DNA from: Rhabdornis inornatus
Lineage: Eukaryota; Chordata; Aves; Passeriformes; Rhabdornithidae
DNA length: 64,000 nucleotides
Assembly: GCA_013397075.1 (NCBI GenBank)
Contig: VWZS01002681.1
Location: 75,389-139,388 of the forward strand
Direction of reading: 5' to 3'
This document shows, in pieces, positions 1 to 12,900 of the stretch. The translations under genes and the position numbers were made by a program. The notes beneath the pieces are model-generated. The model did no database searches. It was given only the letters and a program-made list of their open reading frames with translations, and was not told where the DNA came from. Each line of letters begins with the position of its first letter. Position 1 is the first letter of the stretch.

Positions 1-950
1 CGGGGGGTCCGGGCGCCGCCTGATTGGCCGCAGCGCGGGGCCCCGCGCAAGGTGCCGCGGGCGGCGGCGGGGGCGGCGCGGCGGTGCCCGCAGAATGGGC
101 GGCAGAGCCGGCTTCTTCGAGGTGGGTTCGGGCGGCGCCGGGGGCGGGGGGCGGCCAAGGCGAGGCGAGCCCGGGCCAGGTCCCGCCGCATCCTGCCGCC
201 GGTGGACGGGGCTGCCCGCGATCCCGGCGGGCTCCTCTCTCTTCCCCATCCATCTGCATTGAAGCACCGGGAAGCCGGAGCCATCCGCTCCCGAGTGTCC
301 CGAGAGAAGGGACCGCCGCCCGAGCCGGGCAGAGAGGCCGCGGGGAACACGCTGTTCCCCGGGGGTTTCCTTGGGGCGAGGGGGCAAAAGAAGCTGCCGC
401 CCTCCCCGTCCTCTCCTTCCCCGAGCACGTTCCCCTCGCCGTTGCTGATCCCCGCGTCCCCGGTGTTCCTCGGACGTGTTCCCGGAGAGCGGGGCGGGGG
501 AATCCCCGGGCTTCCCGGCGCGCTCTCGGCGCTCCGCGGAGGCTCCGGATCGATGGCTCTGGGCTTCTCGCGGGTCCTGCCTAGGGCAGCACCGCGGGCA
601 GCCTGCGCTGGCTCTGGCAGCGCGTCCCAGCCCTGCGGGAGAGAGCGAGAGCGAGGAATGTTCTCGGCACTTTCTGTCCCCAACTTCTCGGAAAACCCAG
701 TCGCCAGCCGCGGTGCACCTCGCCGGCAGCCGTCCCGCGCAGCCTTCCGGCCCGGTGCAGGCGTGGCTGCGGGCGGCAGCGCCCCTGGCCCGGCTCGGCT
801 GGGCAGCACGGAGCCGGCGGGGGAGTTGGTGCCCTGGCCGAGAGGACGGCTCCCAGGCGCGGTGCCCAGTGCACGGGCGAGGGGCCTCTGCTAGCACGGA
901 GCGCTCGATCTTGAGTGAGAATGAAAAACAGCCGGCCAGAGTTTAGTACA
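1..950 (+). promoter_or_regulatory. CpG-island promoter region of the TECR-like gene
   Basis: Very GC- and CpG-rich sequence falls abruptly to AT-rich DNA after about 950. It surrounds the first coding exon (95-121). An inverted CCAAT box (ATTGG) lies at 23-27, about 70 bp upstream of the ATG, and no TATA box is visible. This fits a broadly expressed CpG-island promoter. The upstream half is cut by the window edge, so a bidirectional promoter cannot be judged. Long open frames here (for example 52-894) result from GC-rich composition and do not look like proteins. Confidence 0.75.
95..121 (+). CDS. TECRL2: TECR-like exon 1 (coding part, residues 1-9)
   Basis: ATG at 95 opens MGGRAGFFE and is followed by the donor GTGGGTTC at 122. 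The phase is 0, which is what exon 2 (VEILD) needs. Human TECR has a similar short leader, MKHYE, before VEILD. The start lies in the CpG island, and an in-frame stop or better upstream ATG was not seen. This is the least conserved exon, hence the lower confidence. Confidence 0.75.
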
Positions 951-3900
951 GTCAGCGCCTTGTGCTTACAGAAAGCGCAGAGCAACGTGCACCTGGGGAT
1001 CTTCAAGGGTAACATCTCATCCACTTACATAAACAGCCACACGACTCTTTGCTGGAATTAGTTAGGCCGGCTAATACAAAAAATCTTAAGAGCGCCTTGT
1101 ATTACAAAAACTGGTCTGTACAAGCTAAATGACCGCAATCCTGAATGTGTTTCTGCAGGCTTAGACTTGGGTTTCTCAATCGCGATTTATCTAAAGAAAA
1201 TGCACAGGGGGAAGAATGTTCCTCCCCCCGTGCAAATTACAAAACAGTTGCTGTTAGAACACAAATAGAATCCAAAGCCATCTGAAAATCGTCTACTCCT
1301 TTAGTAACTTACCATGACCTAAAAGTTCAGATTTTGCTTTTTGAAGCTATAAAAATGATCCAGACATTACAATGCAGCAAAATAAACTGCCTATAGCTCT
1401 TTTGGGTGTGAGGTAGGCACCTGCACCATGCTTTTTCCTCAGCAGTGTTGAATTCCCGGGACCTTTTTAGGAAAAACAACCAAATTTTACTGCCTCATGG
1501 CTTTCTACTAGTGAGGTAGAACTCAAACTGTTGTGAGATCCATATGCAGGAGCAAGCACATGTGTAATACCCTCCTGATTGCCTTCAGTCACTTCAGGTT
1601 TGCTCTTCTGCCTCAGACTTATCCTGAACAGCACTAGTTACTAGAAGACCTCAAAAACATGGACATCATCACTGTTACCTGATTTTTCAAATGGGGAAGC
1701 ACACAAGAGTTGAATGACCCACTCAGTCTCACTAGGCTGGACAATAGCAGGAGCTCCAGGTCTGTTTGAGTCCTAAATCAAGATCTCATGTTTAAGCAAC
1801 ACTACTGCAAACTCAGCATGATTCATGAATTTACATGTCAGCCTTGTATATCTTAGTCCTTTTCTTTTTATAGCAGATGATGGGTGGAAACAGGTTTGTC
1901 CAGCTCATCCAGTGTGTGAGCTGTCTCAGGGGTAGGATGTGGACAAAGACTGCCTAAGTAGCACTAGCAATGCGATTGCCTATTGCTTTCTGCACTGTTC
2001 TCCCTGATTTGCTTTCTGTTACAAACTCATTACTTTGAATCCTGAACTGTTTCCCCACCACACATTCAAAGCTGAGCTATGTAAAGAGAGAAGGTGAGTG
2101 TCCCACTTCTCTTAGTAGTTCCTGGGAAGGGTGGGCAGAATCTTTACTGTTGTTATAAACTTCAGTGTTCCCTCTTTGAGGAACTGTATAAATTTGTACT
2201 TTCCCCTATACCTTTATAAACCATTTACCCTTTACTGTTTTTCTGTGGTGCTGCCTGATAAGAATCACAAATCACTTCACAATCACCAGACTGTCATGTT
2301 TACTTCAGTATATTTCTACTTTCACCTCATTTTTTATCACTAATAGCTCAGAAGCTTCTCAAGCTTCAACTATAAATATGCATATACTTGAAAATACCGC
2401 ACCTGATAATTTGAGGAGATTCAACTCCAAAGACTGAGAGATGTATGATAGAGATTTGTATCTAGATTAATGTTCTTTAGGAGTGCTCATTTCTCTGAGT
2501 TTCATAGAGAACAACTCTTCTGACCCGTTTGAGATTTGTTTCAGAACTTATGATACTGTTTATCCTAACAGTGCCTGTTTTCCTCCTTTCCATATGAGGG
2601 ATGTAAATGTCTCCAGTAGAGCTCTGAAGTTAGGCTAATGAATTGTACCATTTCTTTTTACTTGACAGGTTTAGGTCTTCAAAAGCATTTCATACAAAGA
2701 AAATAGTATGGTGTTCTGACTTCCTGGAGGAAAGATCCTTGAAAAAATATATTTATACTGTAGAAAATTAGTGTCACAAGAGCCACAGTTGTACTTTTGC
2801 TTCCTTAACTGGTTTGGATGGTGAGTGCCTTTTGTGAGCAGTGATACCCAAAAATGTTCTGGAATCTTCACTCCCTGATGATAGATTGAACTGCCATGTG
2901 CAGTACAGTCTAAAAGCAATAATGTACTGCCCCCCCTTGTTGGCATTTAAAGTTCCCTCCCTCTTCTGTCTGTGATGAAAGCCCTCTGAATGTAAGGGGG
3001 GTGGTGACTGCTGTCTGGCTGGCATGGCTGAGATGTCACAGCTCCTGTTACAAAGGATTCTCCCTCTCTGAGCTATGCTGTCTAAAGCCTCAAGTAAGAG
3101 CACTGAGAGCAAGTGCTAAAAGCAGGACTGCAGATTTCAAGATGCTGTATCCTCCAAGAATTGCCAGAAAGACAAGGCTACATAGGAGATATTTGAACAG
3201 TCATTTAAAGGGACAACTGAAAATTGCCCTGCTGTTTGAAGACATCTGCTCTGTTTTCACAAGTAACACTAAAGATTATGATCACAGAGAGAGATGAGAT
3301 GACAGGGCAAACATTATCCCTTATTCTTCTCTCACCACTTTTCCCCACACTTACCAACACGTTAACACTCAGTTGTACTGCTTTACTAAGAAGACAGCAA
3401 TTTGTCCTTTTTTCTCTGTAAAGCTTGAGAGAGACTTAATTTTGTATAGGAGAAGATGATAGTAAAACATTAATAGGCAGGAAGTACCTGGAGCTACTCA
3501 GAATTTGAAGGCTACATTTAAAATTGAAAGTCATATATTCGGAAAAAATGGCTTCTTTGAAGTATATGAAAAAAAATACCAGTTTTGTAAGTTCACCTGT
3601 CTGTATAAGGTCTCTAAACTTCCCAAGCTTTTCAGTCTTCCTGCCTTATAAAAGACAGCAGACCCATCCTTGATGCTGCTAGGTAAAAAACAAAGAAAAA
3701 AAACCCTCTTCAATTTCTTCAATTCCATGTCAAAAGCATACACTGTGTGTATATACATACATATTTTGAACTCCCTACACCAAATTATGCACAATGAGTA
3801 GTAATGAAACTAGAAATACTGACGTTTGATAATGCAAATCACAGTGCTGATACAAAGATATGATTGTGATTTCACGAAGAATTGGTGTAACTCTTCTACC

Positions 3901-6900
3901 TGAATGTTGCCATTGTAGAAAATAACCAGCATAAATTAAAGCCCCAAGGCAGTGAATATTCTCTTGCACAAGGAAAAGGCTATGCAGTAGTGTTGAAAAA
4001 CCTGGATGTCTACTTAGCATTGAGTCAAAGCTGGCTCAGGTTCTCAGATGGAGGCACTCCAATGTGCTTCATAGTGACAGGGATACTCAGTGAATGATGT
4101 GACTTTTCAGTATGCCTGGGAAATTGGCAACGTGCACCTCTGTGTTAGCCAGCATAAGTAAATACACACCGAGTCAGTATTAACTGGTGGAGGTTCCTTT
4201 TCATCTTGTGTATCCTCCTGAAAGATCTCATAGTAGTAAGAGCTGGAAAGTTTTCATAGATTTTCAAGAGCCAGAATTCATTGTGAAAGCCTGAACGACT
4301 TTTTCCTTCTTGAAAAATAAATCAGCCTCCCACCTCAAGTGAATAGACCTTCATTTTCTTTCCTGACTGTTCTTATGCTGACTCATTTTATCTGTGTCAA
4401 TTACATAAATGGATTTTTCTTTCTGAAGGATGAGCATTTGTAGCTCTACCTGGTATCATCCTTAGGGCCAGGTCCATAAAGCAGCTTGGGTTTTGCAATG
4501 TGTTTGGGTTAGGCACCCAGCTCCAGGATCAGATAGGACAATTTGGTCAGGGTATCCAAGTTTACTTCAACTCTTATCTCTTTACTGTGTGGTATCCCAA
4601 AAGGCATCTGCTGTAGAGAAATACCGAACAGAATTGCAATGGAAGGGAGCAGTGATAAAAGGAGCCCAGAGGGACAGAAATTCAGGCTTTCTTCAGATAG
4701 GAGACTGCCCTTTTCACTGAAGTCCTCTCCTGCCTGTACTTTTTGGTCTGCCTGTGGGAGAAATGGGGAATGGCAAAAGACATTCCAAAGCAATTTTCCC
4801 GCTTCTGGCAGTGTGTCTAACTATTCCATGTAAAGCATGAAGAACTAGATCATCTCCTTTGCTGACAGTTTAGTTTCATTCAGAAAGACTCTAAATGCTG
4901 TGCATTGTGCTGACCTTGGGATAAAGATGCTTACTGGATCAATATCCTCAGGGATTTAGATGAAAGCATGTCTAACTAGCAAATCTGAAACAGGTGGAAG
5001 AAATAAAAATGCAGTATGAGTATCAGCACAGGTTGAACACTGCTGCTTACTGGCTTGCAGAAGAACAGAACTTAGGAAGCTGAGGAGTAAATACCTAGTG
5101 TATCTCTTGTGAACCTGTAAATGTTAGACATCTAAATTCTACAAAAGTGAAAATTCATTTTAGAAAACCTTTTGAGTATGGGCATCACTATATCTCTTTA
5201 TACACAGTGAAATAATGCAATAAGATTCTAGTCTCATGGAATATGAGCCATTGCTTCAGAGGTAAGGATTTGTTTAGCTGGACTACTTCGAGAATAAGGT
5301 TCAGCACTCCACAGGTAAGATGATGAAATTTTGCTTTGTGGTTGAACATTTGCCTTGGTTCTGGTTTGGGAATTTCTCCCATAGCGTTTGGCTAAGCTGT
5401 GAGACTCCCTGCCTCAGGACTGTTTGCACAGGTTTAAAAGGCAAATGGATAAACTATTTGAGGAAAGAAATCCATGAAAAATTATTAAATACATAGGCAG
5501 CACTTCTGGTGCAGGAGAATCAAAATCACTATGTCTGTCTCTTCCCTTGCCCTCGGTCACTACATCCTTGCCCTGCTTTATTACTTTTTCTGAGTCACCT
5601 GCTGCTGGCTCTTTCAGAAAGAGCCAATTGTAGATGGATACTTAGACCCATCCTCTGCAACAGTTTGTATCTTTCGGTGCAAGAGAAGCTTCAGACTGAG
5701 AGTTAATTGTAAAGCAGCAGCACAAATAGAATTTTCAGTGTAAGCACACTTAAAGCAATCTCACTTTGGCTTAACTCTTGACTTGAAGAAAACTATTCTT
5801 GATATGCCCCTAGCATGAAATCACACTAAGCCATGCTTACTCCCTTTAGGAACAACACAGTCTACCAGAAAAGTCAAAGGAGATAATATGAATAATTCTG
5901 TAGGAAAAATGTTTAGAAAGATTCAGTTAGGACTGTGGCAACCACTGGATTGGTTTTTTAGAGTTAAATTCAAAGAAACTGATTTATGTAAGCATTCTAA
6001 CAGTTCAGGGAGAATTCATTCTGTATTGCTCTTTCTCAGATTGGTTGGTTCCTATACTGTGAAATAAACTTTATTTTTTTAACTGAGTCATTTCAAAAGA
6101 AATCAATACAATATATGCTTATGTCAGTGCTTATAAAGTCTCACTCAAGTTTACTCAATCTGCTGATTACAAATGGTTTCAAATTAAACTTCTAAGATGC
6201 ACAGACATAATAAATGTGTCAGTATTTCCATAATAGTTATCACATCATTTTTGAAGATCTGGTGATCCTTTAGCACTTTAGCTATGGCTTTAAACTCTAG
6301 GAATTCAAGTGACTATATTTTTGTAATCCTGTTACAGAGACACTGCATCTTAAAAACTCTTTTTAAACACTTTGCTCAGCTGTTTTTCCCTTATGGATAC
6401 TTTCCTCTCTTTAATTTTACCTTTTTATTTTCTGAATAAAAATTTAACAGCTGAATGTACTTTTCTCTGCTTATATTGTATATTGATTATTCTTTGCCCT
6501 CAACCTGTTCGTGTTCTAAACATTAATAATCAAGAATTTTTCTTTTACTAATGACGCTATCGATCTTTAATCCTTATGCAATAGAACAAATTTGTCTTCT
6601 AAGCATCAAATATATATATTAGTAGTCACTTATAAAAGAGTTTTTAATGTCTTGCACAAATCTGCCTATTGATTAAGTTCTACTCTAAGTAGTCTTAGAG
6701 AAGCTGTAGTTTAAAATGTCTTTAAAAATTCACCAAATAAGTGGTCTGTAAGTCTTACTGCACTAATGCAGGCCAACAGTTGGTGTCCTATTGTGCTAAA
6801 TGCTTTGAAAACACAATGAAATTAAAGTTCTCCGAGCCAAACAATTTATGTTTAAAAGAGATGATACCCATCAGTAAGTGTTCCAAGAACAGATTGCTGG

Positions 6901-9900
6901 GTATCTAAAAGCTGTTGCCAGCCAATACATTAACTGCCTTGGTGCTGTGCCTCAAGGCTGGAAACACTGTGTTCAGTGCTTCATGGGATTGGCCAGGATG
7001 TTCAGGAACGACCATTTCTTGCTTTAGATTAGGCTTTTCTGTTCCTTATGCAGGGAACATCTACACTGGGGGATGCTCTGATAAATCTAAGAGGCGTGAT
7101 AGAGGAAACAGTCACCTTGCTTTCACTCTTGTTGCACAATTTGCTATGGACTGGAGTGGAGTCTAAAGCTCTGTTCTGTATCCATCTTTCAAAAAAGGGA
7201 AAAAATGTTTGATATTTGCTTAGATCTTCAAAGTAATTGAAAGCAAATGAAATCTTTGAAGTGAAAAAAAAAAANGCGGTGCCTTTAGGGGGCGGGGCTG
7301 AGAGGGCCAGGCAGAGGGGCGCGGGGTCGGGGCGTGTCGCTCCGCGGCAGGGGCGGCCCGTGTGTCGGTCCCGGCCCTGTGTGTCGGTCCGGCCCCAAGG
7401 GGTAGCGGCCGCGGGACTCGGACCCGGCGTCGCGCCCAAAGGAGTACCCGAGGCACACGTGGCGCTGCCCGGTGGTAGCGACCCGGGTTCGGTAGCACCC
7501 CCGGGCCGTGGTTGCTGTGCAGGCACAGTAAATGATCGGAACCAGCTGAATTGAGCTCGTGACGCGTTCTAGTAACAGGTTGTCATTGACAGACACCGAG
7601 CTAAAAGGCGCAGAAAAAACATCCAAATTCCTACCCCTTCTGGCTGTGTTTGCATTTGGGTGAAACAATGTCAGGGCAGCACTCCAGTTTTACACCAGCT
7701 GGTTCCAGTGAAGACACACTGGGTAAATCCTGAAGGATTGTAGTTTGGGAGTATTTTCTTTTTTAAATTGAGGGGGCTTCTGGAACACCATACTGACCAG
7801 AATCCTTCTTTTCTGGAGAGTTGAGAGAGGTAGCGCTTTTTTTTTCTCCCTGTAACTCCCGTGAGCCACAAATCCACAAATTCTAGTTTTGCTGTCAGCT
7901 TGGAAATTTGAATTGTGTTTCTAACAGATTTTTCTTCCTCAAGCTGCATGTTGTGCTAATAGAGGGAACCAATTTGCATAGCTTCTGTCAGTCTGAAGCA
8001 CTGCCTGATTGCTTTCTGGTACAGAAGGTTGGTTTAAATGTTCTTTATATTTGTGATCTGATTAATTTTTCATATTGGGAAATGTTTTCATGATTCTATA
8101 TGGTTACAAAGCATGTGGAAAAGAAAGGTACTGAAAGAAATGCCAGCCTATTTGGAAAAGCAATAATTTTGTTTCCTTTAGCATAAAAATCCAGAATGCC
8201 TAACCTGGCCCAAGCGTTAATTCTCCAGTCTCGGGGTTAGCCTGGGAAGTAGTGTATGCCTCCGTATTTGCCCATATTTACACTGTTAATGAATAATGTC
8301 CTGTTGGGGCTTTCTGGCTTTCCAATAGAGGCCTTTTCTTTTGGTGAAACTTATTATTTGATATTTCATTTAAGTAGCTTTGATGGTGATAGATCTGTGC
8401 AAGAAGGTTAAACTTGGAGATAGCAGAAGGTTTTCAAACAGTACATAGCATAAATCTTTCTGTCTAATGGAAATTTATGGCAGTGAAAAAGCGATGTTCC
8501 TTTGTAGCCTGGTAGATTTTGCTGACATTTAATTACCTTAGCTCTTAAAAAAAAGATATCACGTAATTAAGACTGGGTGGAGGAAAAACAGTGTGAGCTC
8601 TGTACTGCTTTATGCCATGCATGTAATCCTCAGCAGTGCCAGGAACACATCCACAGGAGAAAGGATCTCAGCAGAGTTCTGTTGTCAGTCCAATCACCCC
8701 TGAAACATCAGGTAAACTATCAAAGAAAGAAACAAAGGAGGATGTTCTCTAGCTCATGGTCAGTTGCATTTTTCGAAGTTATCTCATTAAGATACTTCAG
8801 CTCTTAAAAAATAATAAATATATTTCCTGCAGTAATTCTCAAAGAAAAATAAATCACCCTTCTGAATGAAATGTCACTCCCGGCGGCCGGTGCATATTGC
8901 TCTTCTCTCGCAGTTTTTCAAGCCCGGGAGCTGCAGAACTTGGCGTGCGCGCGGTGCCGGCGGTCCCGCACTGCTGCGGCTGCCCGGGGCCCCGCGGGCG
9001 GCTCGGCCGGCATTGCTGCNAGGTTGCAGGAGCCTTGTGGAAATCACACAGTCCAACTCCTGTTCAAAGCAGATGCAGCCAGATCAAATGGCAATGGGTC
9101 TTGTCCAGTCCATTTTTAAATGTCTCCAAGAATGGAGATTCCACATCCTCTCTCAGCAGCTTCTAATATTTGGTCTAGCTCATGGTGAAAAAAGTTCCTT
9201 GTGTCTGGATTTTCTCCTATTGCATCCAGACACATTCCCTCTCACCATTATCTCTGTGCACCCCCAAGAAGAGTCTGGATCCATCATCTCTATAGGCCTC
9301 CTTTAGGTATTTGCATGGACTAGTATAGGCAAGTATGACAGTTTGGCATTTGAAAGAATTGTGCTGGAACAGAACCAAATAACAGTAAATAACATATTGG
9401 ATGATTGATTTGTTTGTTTTCCACACTGATTCTAAAGGTTCACAGAGATTTCTTTGCAGCCACTCCCATGAAAACCACAGAGCAGAAGAAAAACTCTGTA
9501 ATTTTCAGTCTGGTCTTGTGCATAACAAGAATAACCCAACAGAAATAGCATAGATGGCAGAAAGATATTTAAACCACTGTAATTGACCTGAAGAATATCT
9601 CTCTAATACAAGCACTGAAGGCATAGATTAAAACTGCCCCTGGGGGATTCTGATAAAATATGTATATCTTTGGATTGGGTATGGAATGAGAAGGACACTA
9701 CTAAAAGTGTAGGCGCTTCTGCAGTCTGCAGGGCAGCCCAATGGTATTCATTGACAAAAGAGCTTTGAGATACACTAAAGATTTCAATAGTCCTTGTAGC
9801 AACTTGACATCAGAAGGGACAAAAAGTGATGTACAGCCCCCTCTCTGCCCTGTACTTATTCTGGGGACTGCAAGTGTCAAAATGATGCATTTCAAGAATA

Positions 9901-12900
9901 GGAAAAGGAATCCACTTCATTTGCTTTCCCATGGAGATTTCACACTAACAGACATTAAAACTGGAAATGTGTGTTATTTCAAATATAAAAAATCAAGGGA
10001 AAACTTATCCCAACAATTCATCACATACTTGTTACATATCACAAAGGAGGAATAGCACTTATCTCCCTCAATGTCCCAGTTAGAGATTACAATGCACAGG
10101 CAGAAAATCCCATGGCATTAGTGTTTTTTGTGGAGATCAGATTGATAGGTGTGACTGGAGGTGAAGTGTTCCATTGCTGCGCCAAAAGAAAAAGAACCCT
10201 TTGGGACAAGTGAAACAAGGAAATAAGATACTCCAACTAAGTGATCTCTTCAACCCTCTGAGAAAGATACTGGACTGTGACTCTTATTTTTAGTGAGGAG
10301 TCATATTTAAAGTCTAATGTTAATCTATTCTCTTGGCCAGTTAATACGAAACATAATTAATGCTAGATGTTTATATAAATACCCCAACAACTGCAATGAG
10401 GTTTAGGGAGCTGTTGCAACTGGGCTTTGAAATGTCTGGGGACTTTTCTGCTTGGCTGTGGATCAGAATCATAACATTTTGCCAAAATGCCATTTGATCA
10501 TGGAAATAAACTCTTTTCCTTTCCAGAGCTGTAGCTAAACCACTGCTTGGAATATAAAATATTAATATGTAGTTAATAAAACAGGTGATCTAAGAGGCAA
10601 GAGTAACATTAATTATTCCTATAACAAATACTTAATTGTTTGTGAAGCCCAGATATTTAGCTGCATTTGTTCATTATGTCCTCCAGTATTTTCCACTCAC
10701 CTTGCCATTAAAATATTCTGGGAACAATACACAATAATCTTCAAGCTTTATGTACTCAGAATACTTGCTTATATGCATATATGTATACACATTTAATTTT
10801 TTTTAGCAAACTCTTTCTAATTTTATGAATCATAAAAGTACTGTGCCTCAGTGATTCTTGTGAAACTTCTCTACTTACTTGTTCCTCTTGGTCTAGCATA
10901 AGAAAATATCCAACATGACTTTTTTGATCAAAACTGTAGCTACTTCTGCTACTGAATATATCCAAGAAGATAATTCACTTGGCATTTTTTTCCAAGTTGA
11001 GTGCTTTTAAAACCTGATGATTGAACCTGTCTCTTGAGAACATCAAGAAGGTTTTTAACTCAATTCGCAGATGAGAGAAAAATGGTCTCACGCTGAGAGT
11101 CACAATGATTATGAATTTGGGAACCAGCTAAGAGTTTACACATTATTTAGCCAATAATAATTAATTATCATTTTGTGTCCTCTCAGGTGGAAATCCTTGA
11201 TTGGGAGACAAAGAAACAGCTATGCTTCCTAGATAAGGTAAAACAAAAATCTGCTTAAAAGGCTAGATGACTTTTTAGAAATTTAGAAAATCCTAACTTT
11301 TCTTAAGTAAATTTGGTGCTTATGAAGGGTATTTAATCTCCTGGTAGCCTTTCCTTGGCCACTTGCAATGATTATGCAAACTTCACACTGACTACAGTGT
11401 GTTTCAACCCTTTTCCAGAAGGAGCTTTTGGGCAAAAAGGATGCCTTCAGTCAGTTGCTTTACTAAGAGGGTGCCAGTTGTGTGGTACTCAGAAGCCATC
11501 AAATTGCCACTGCTGTGGCAGTAACTCTTGATCACTGCTAGAGAAGCTCCCTCTGAAATAGGTGTCAAAAACTGTCCTGCCTTTTTCCTGTCAGTTCTTT
11601 GACTCCTTCATGCCAAGGCTAGACATCTGTAAGAAATACTTACATTATCTAAGTCACATTTCTATTTGGCTTAATAGTCCTGCACCTAGTAGTTGTCTTT
11701 CAAAATGTGCATCTTATATTTACAATATTTTTTGTTGCCTAGGTGGAACCAAATGCTACAATTAGAGAGATCAGATTGATGTTCCATAAATTATGTGAGT
11801 ATAACTTCTGCAGCAGCTCACATCACATCAGAATATCCAGTACATAAATAGGAAAAAATTACATAATTTGAAACATGATATACACACACATAATGCTGAT
11901 AACCTGGACATGAATGTGATCATAGTGAGATTTCAGTAAAATTATTTTATCCTATCCTGATACAGCTTTGGTTTTTTTTTTTTCTGCTGCATAAATTATC
12001 ACCTTTATTAGTGTTGAATAAATATTTATAAAAACTTTTCAACAAAACACATCTTGTTGTATTGCAGTCATTATAGTAGTGGATGATCTAAACTGAACAT
12101 TGTATATGACACAGTTCTGTATGGTCTTACAGATCCTCGGTGGTACCCAGCAAGGCAGTCAATAAAACTTGATCCAAGTAAGTACTTGTAACTAAACTCT
12201 GAGCAGGGGCCTGGCATGAAAGGTGTACTTAAGGGTATTAGCACTTAAGAATCTGTGTCCAGCTATGTTAATTAGCACTGTGAAGGCTGAAGAGAATCCA
12301 GAACAAATAAAATTCTTTGGAAGGAAAGGCAGTTCCACCCTGATGCTTGGTAATTAACTCAGGAGTTTGCCCATAGTTCCAATGCACTTTCTAACTACTG
12401 AGCACTGTTGCTTTCCAGAGAGGCAGCACAGGATTTAGATATTCACTGCCCTTAGCTGCAGTGAAATGATCTCTGTGATTATGCTCAGCTGGGAGTACCA
12501 AAAAGGGCTGTGAGTTTGAGCTATCCATTCACATAATCCTCCGCTCTCAGGCAGGAATTACAGTTCTTTTGAGGGAAGCTAATGCAGAGCACATTGCTGT
12601 GGACGTAGCAACTGCTGACAAAGCTGATGACAGCTGGCTGACTTCATTAATACACTTGTAGGTATTGCTACTAGAAGCCTCTTACATGGCCTGAGTCCAC
12701 AAAAGAAAGTCTAATTGCCAATCTGTGTTAATTCATCTTAGCTAAAATATAACACTTCCTTCCTTTGCTTTCATTAAGGATAATTTTATTTAAACAGTCC
12801 CTTAAAAGTATGCTGGTGAAGATTTGCTCTTTTAGTAAAATCTATGTATGGAAAACACATGAATGAGTATCTTGTTTCCTTCTTTGAAGGTCTCCCTTGT

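Larger units (their letters stand above)
122..11186 (+). other. TECR-like intron 1
   Basis: About 11 kb. Beyond the CpG island it is AT-rich and contains the N-flanked GC-rich blocks at 7276-7550 and 8877-9019 and an old CR1 fragment at 9024-9335, listed separately. I see no further exon, RNA gene or large repeat; short open frames lack similarity to anything I recognise. Confidence 0.7.

Noticed and set aside
52..894. Long plus-strand open frames (280 aa and overlapping ones) at the left end
   Set aside because: They run through a CpG island and across the exon 1 splice donor, are rich in Arg, Ala, Gly and Pro, and resemble no family; compositional artefacts.
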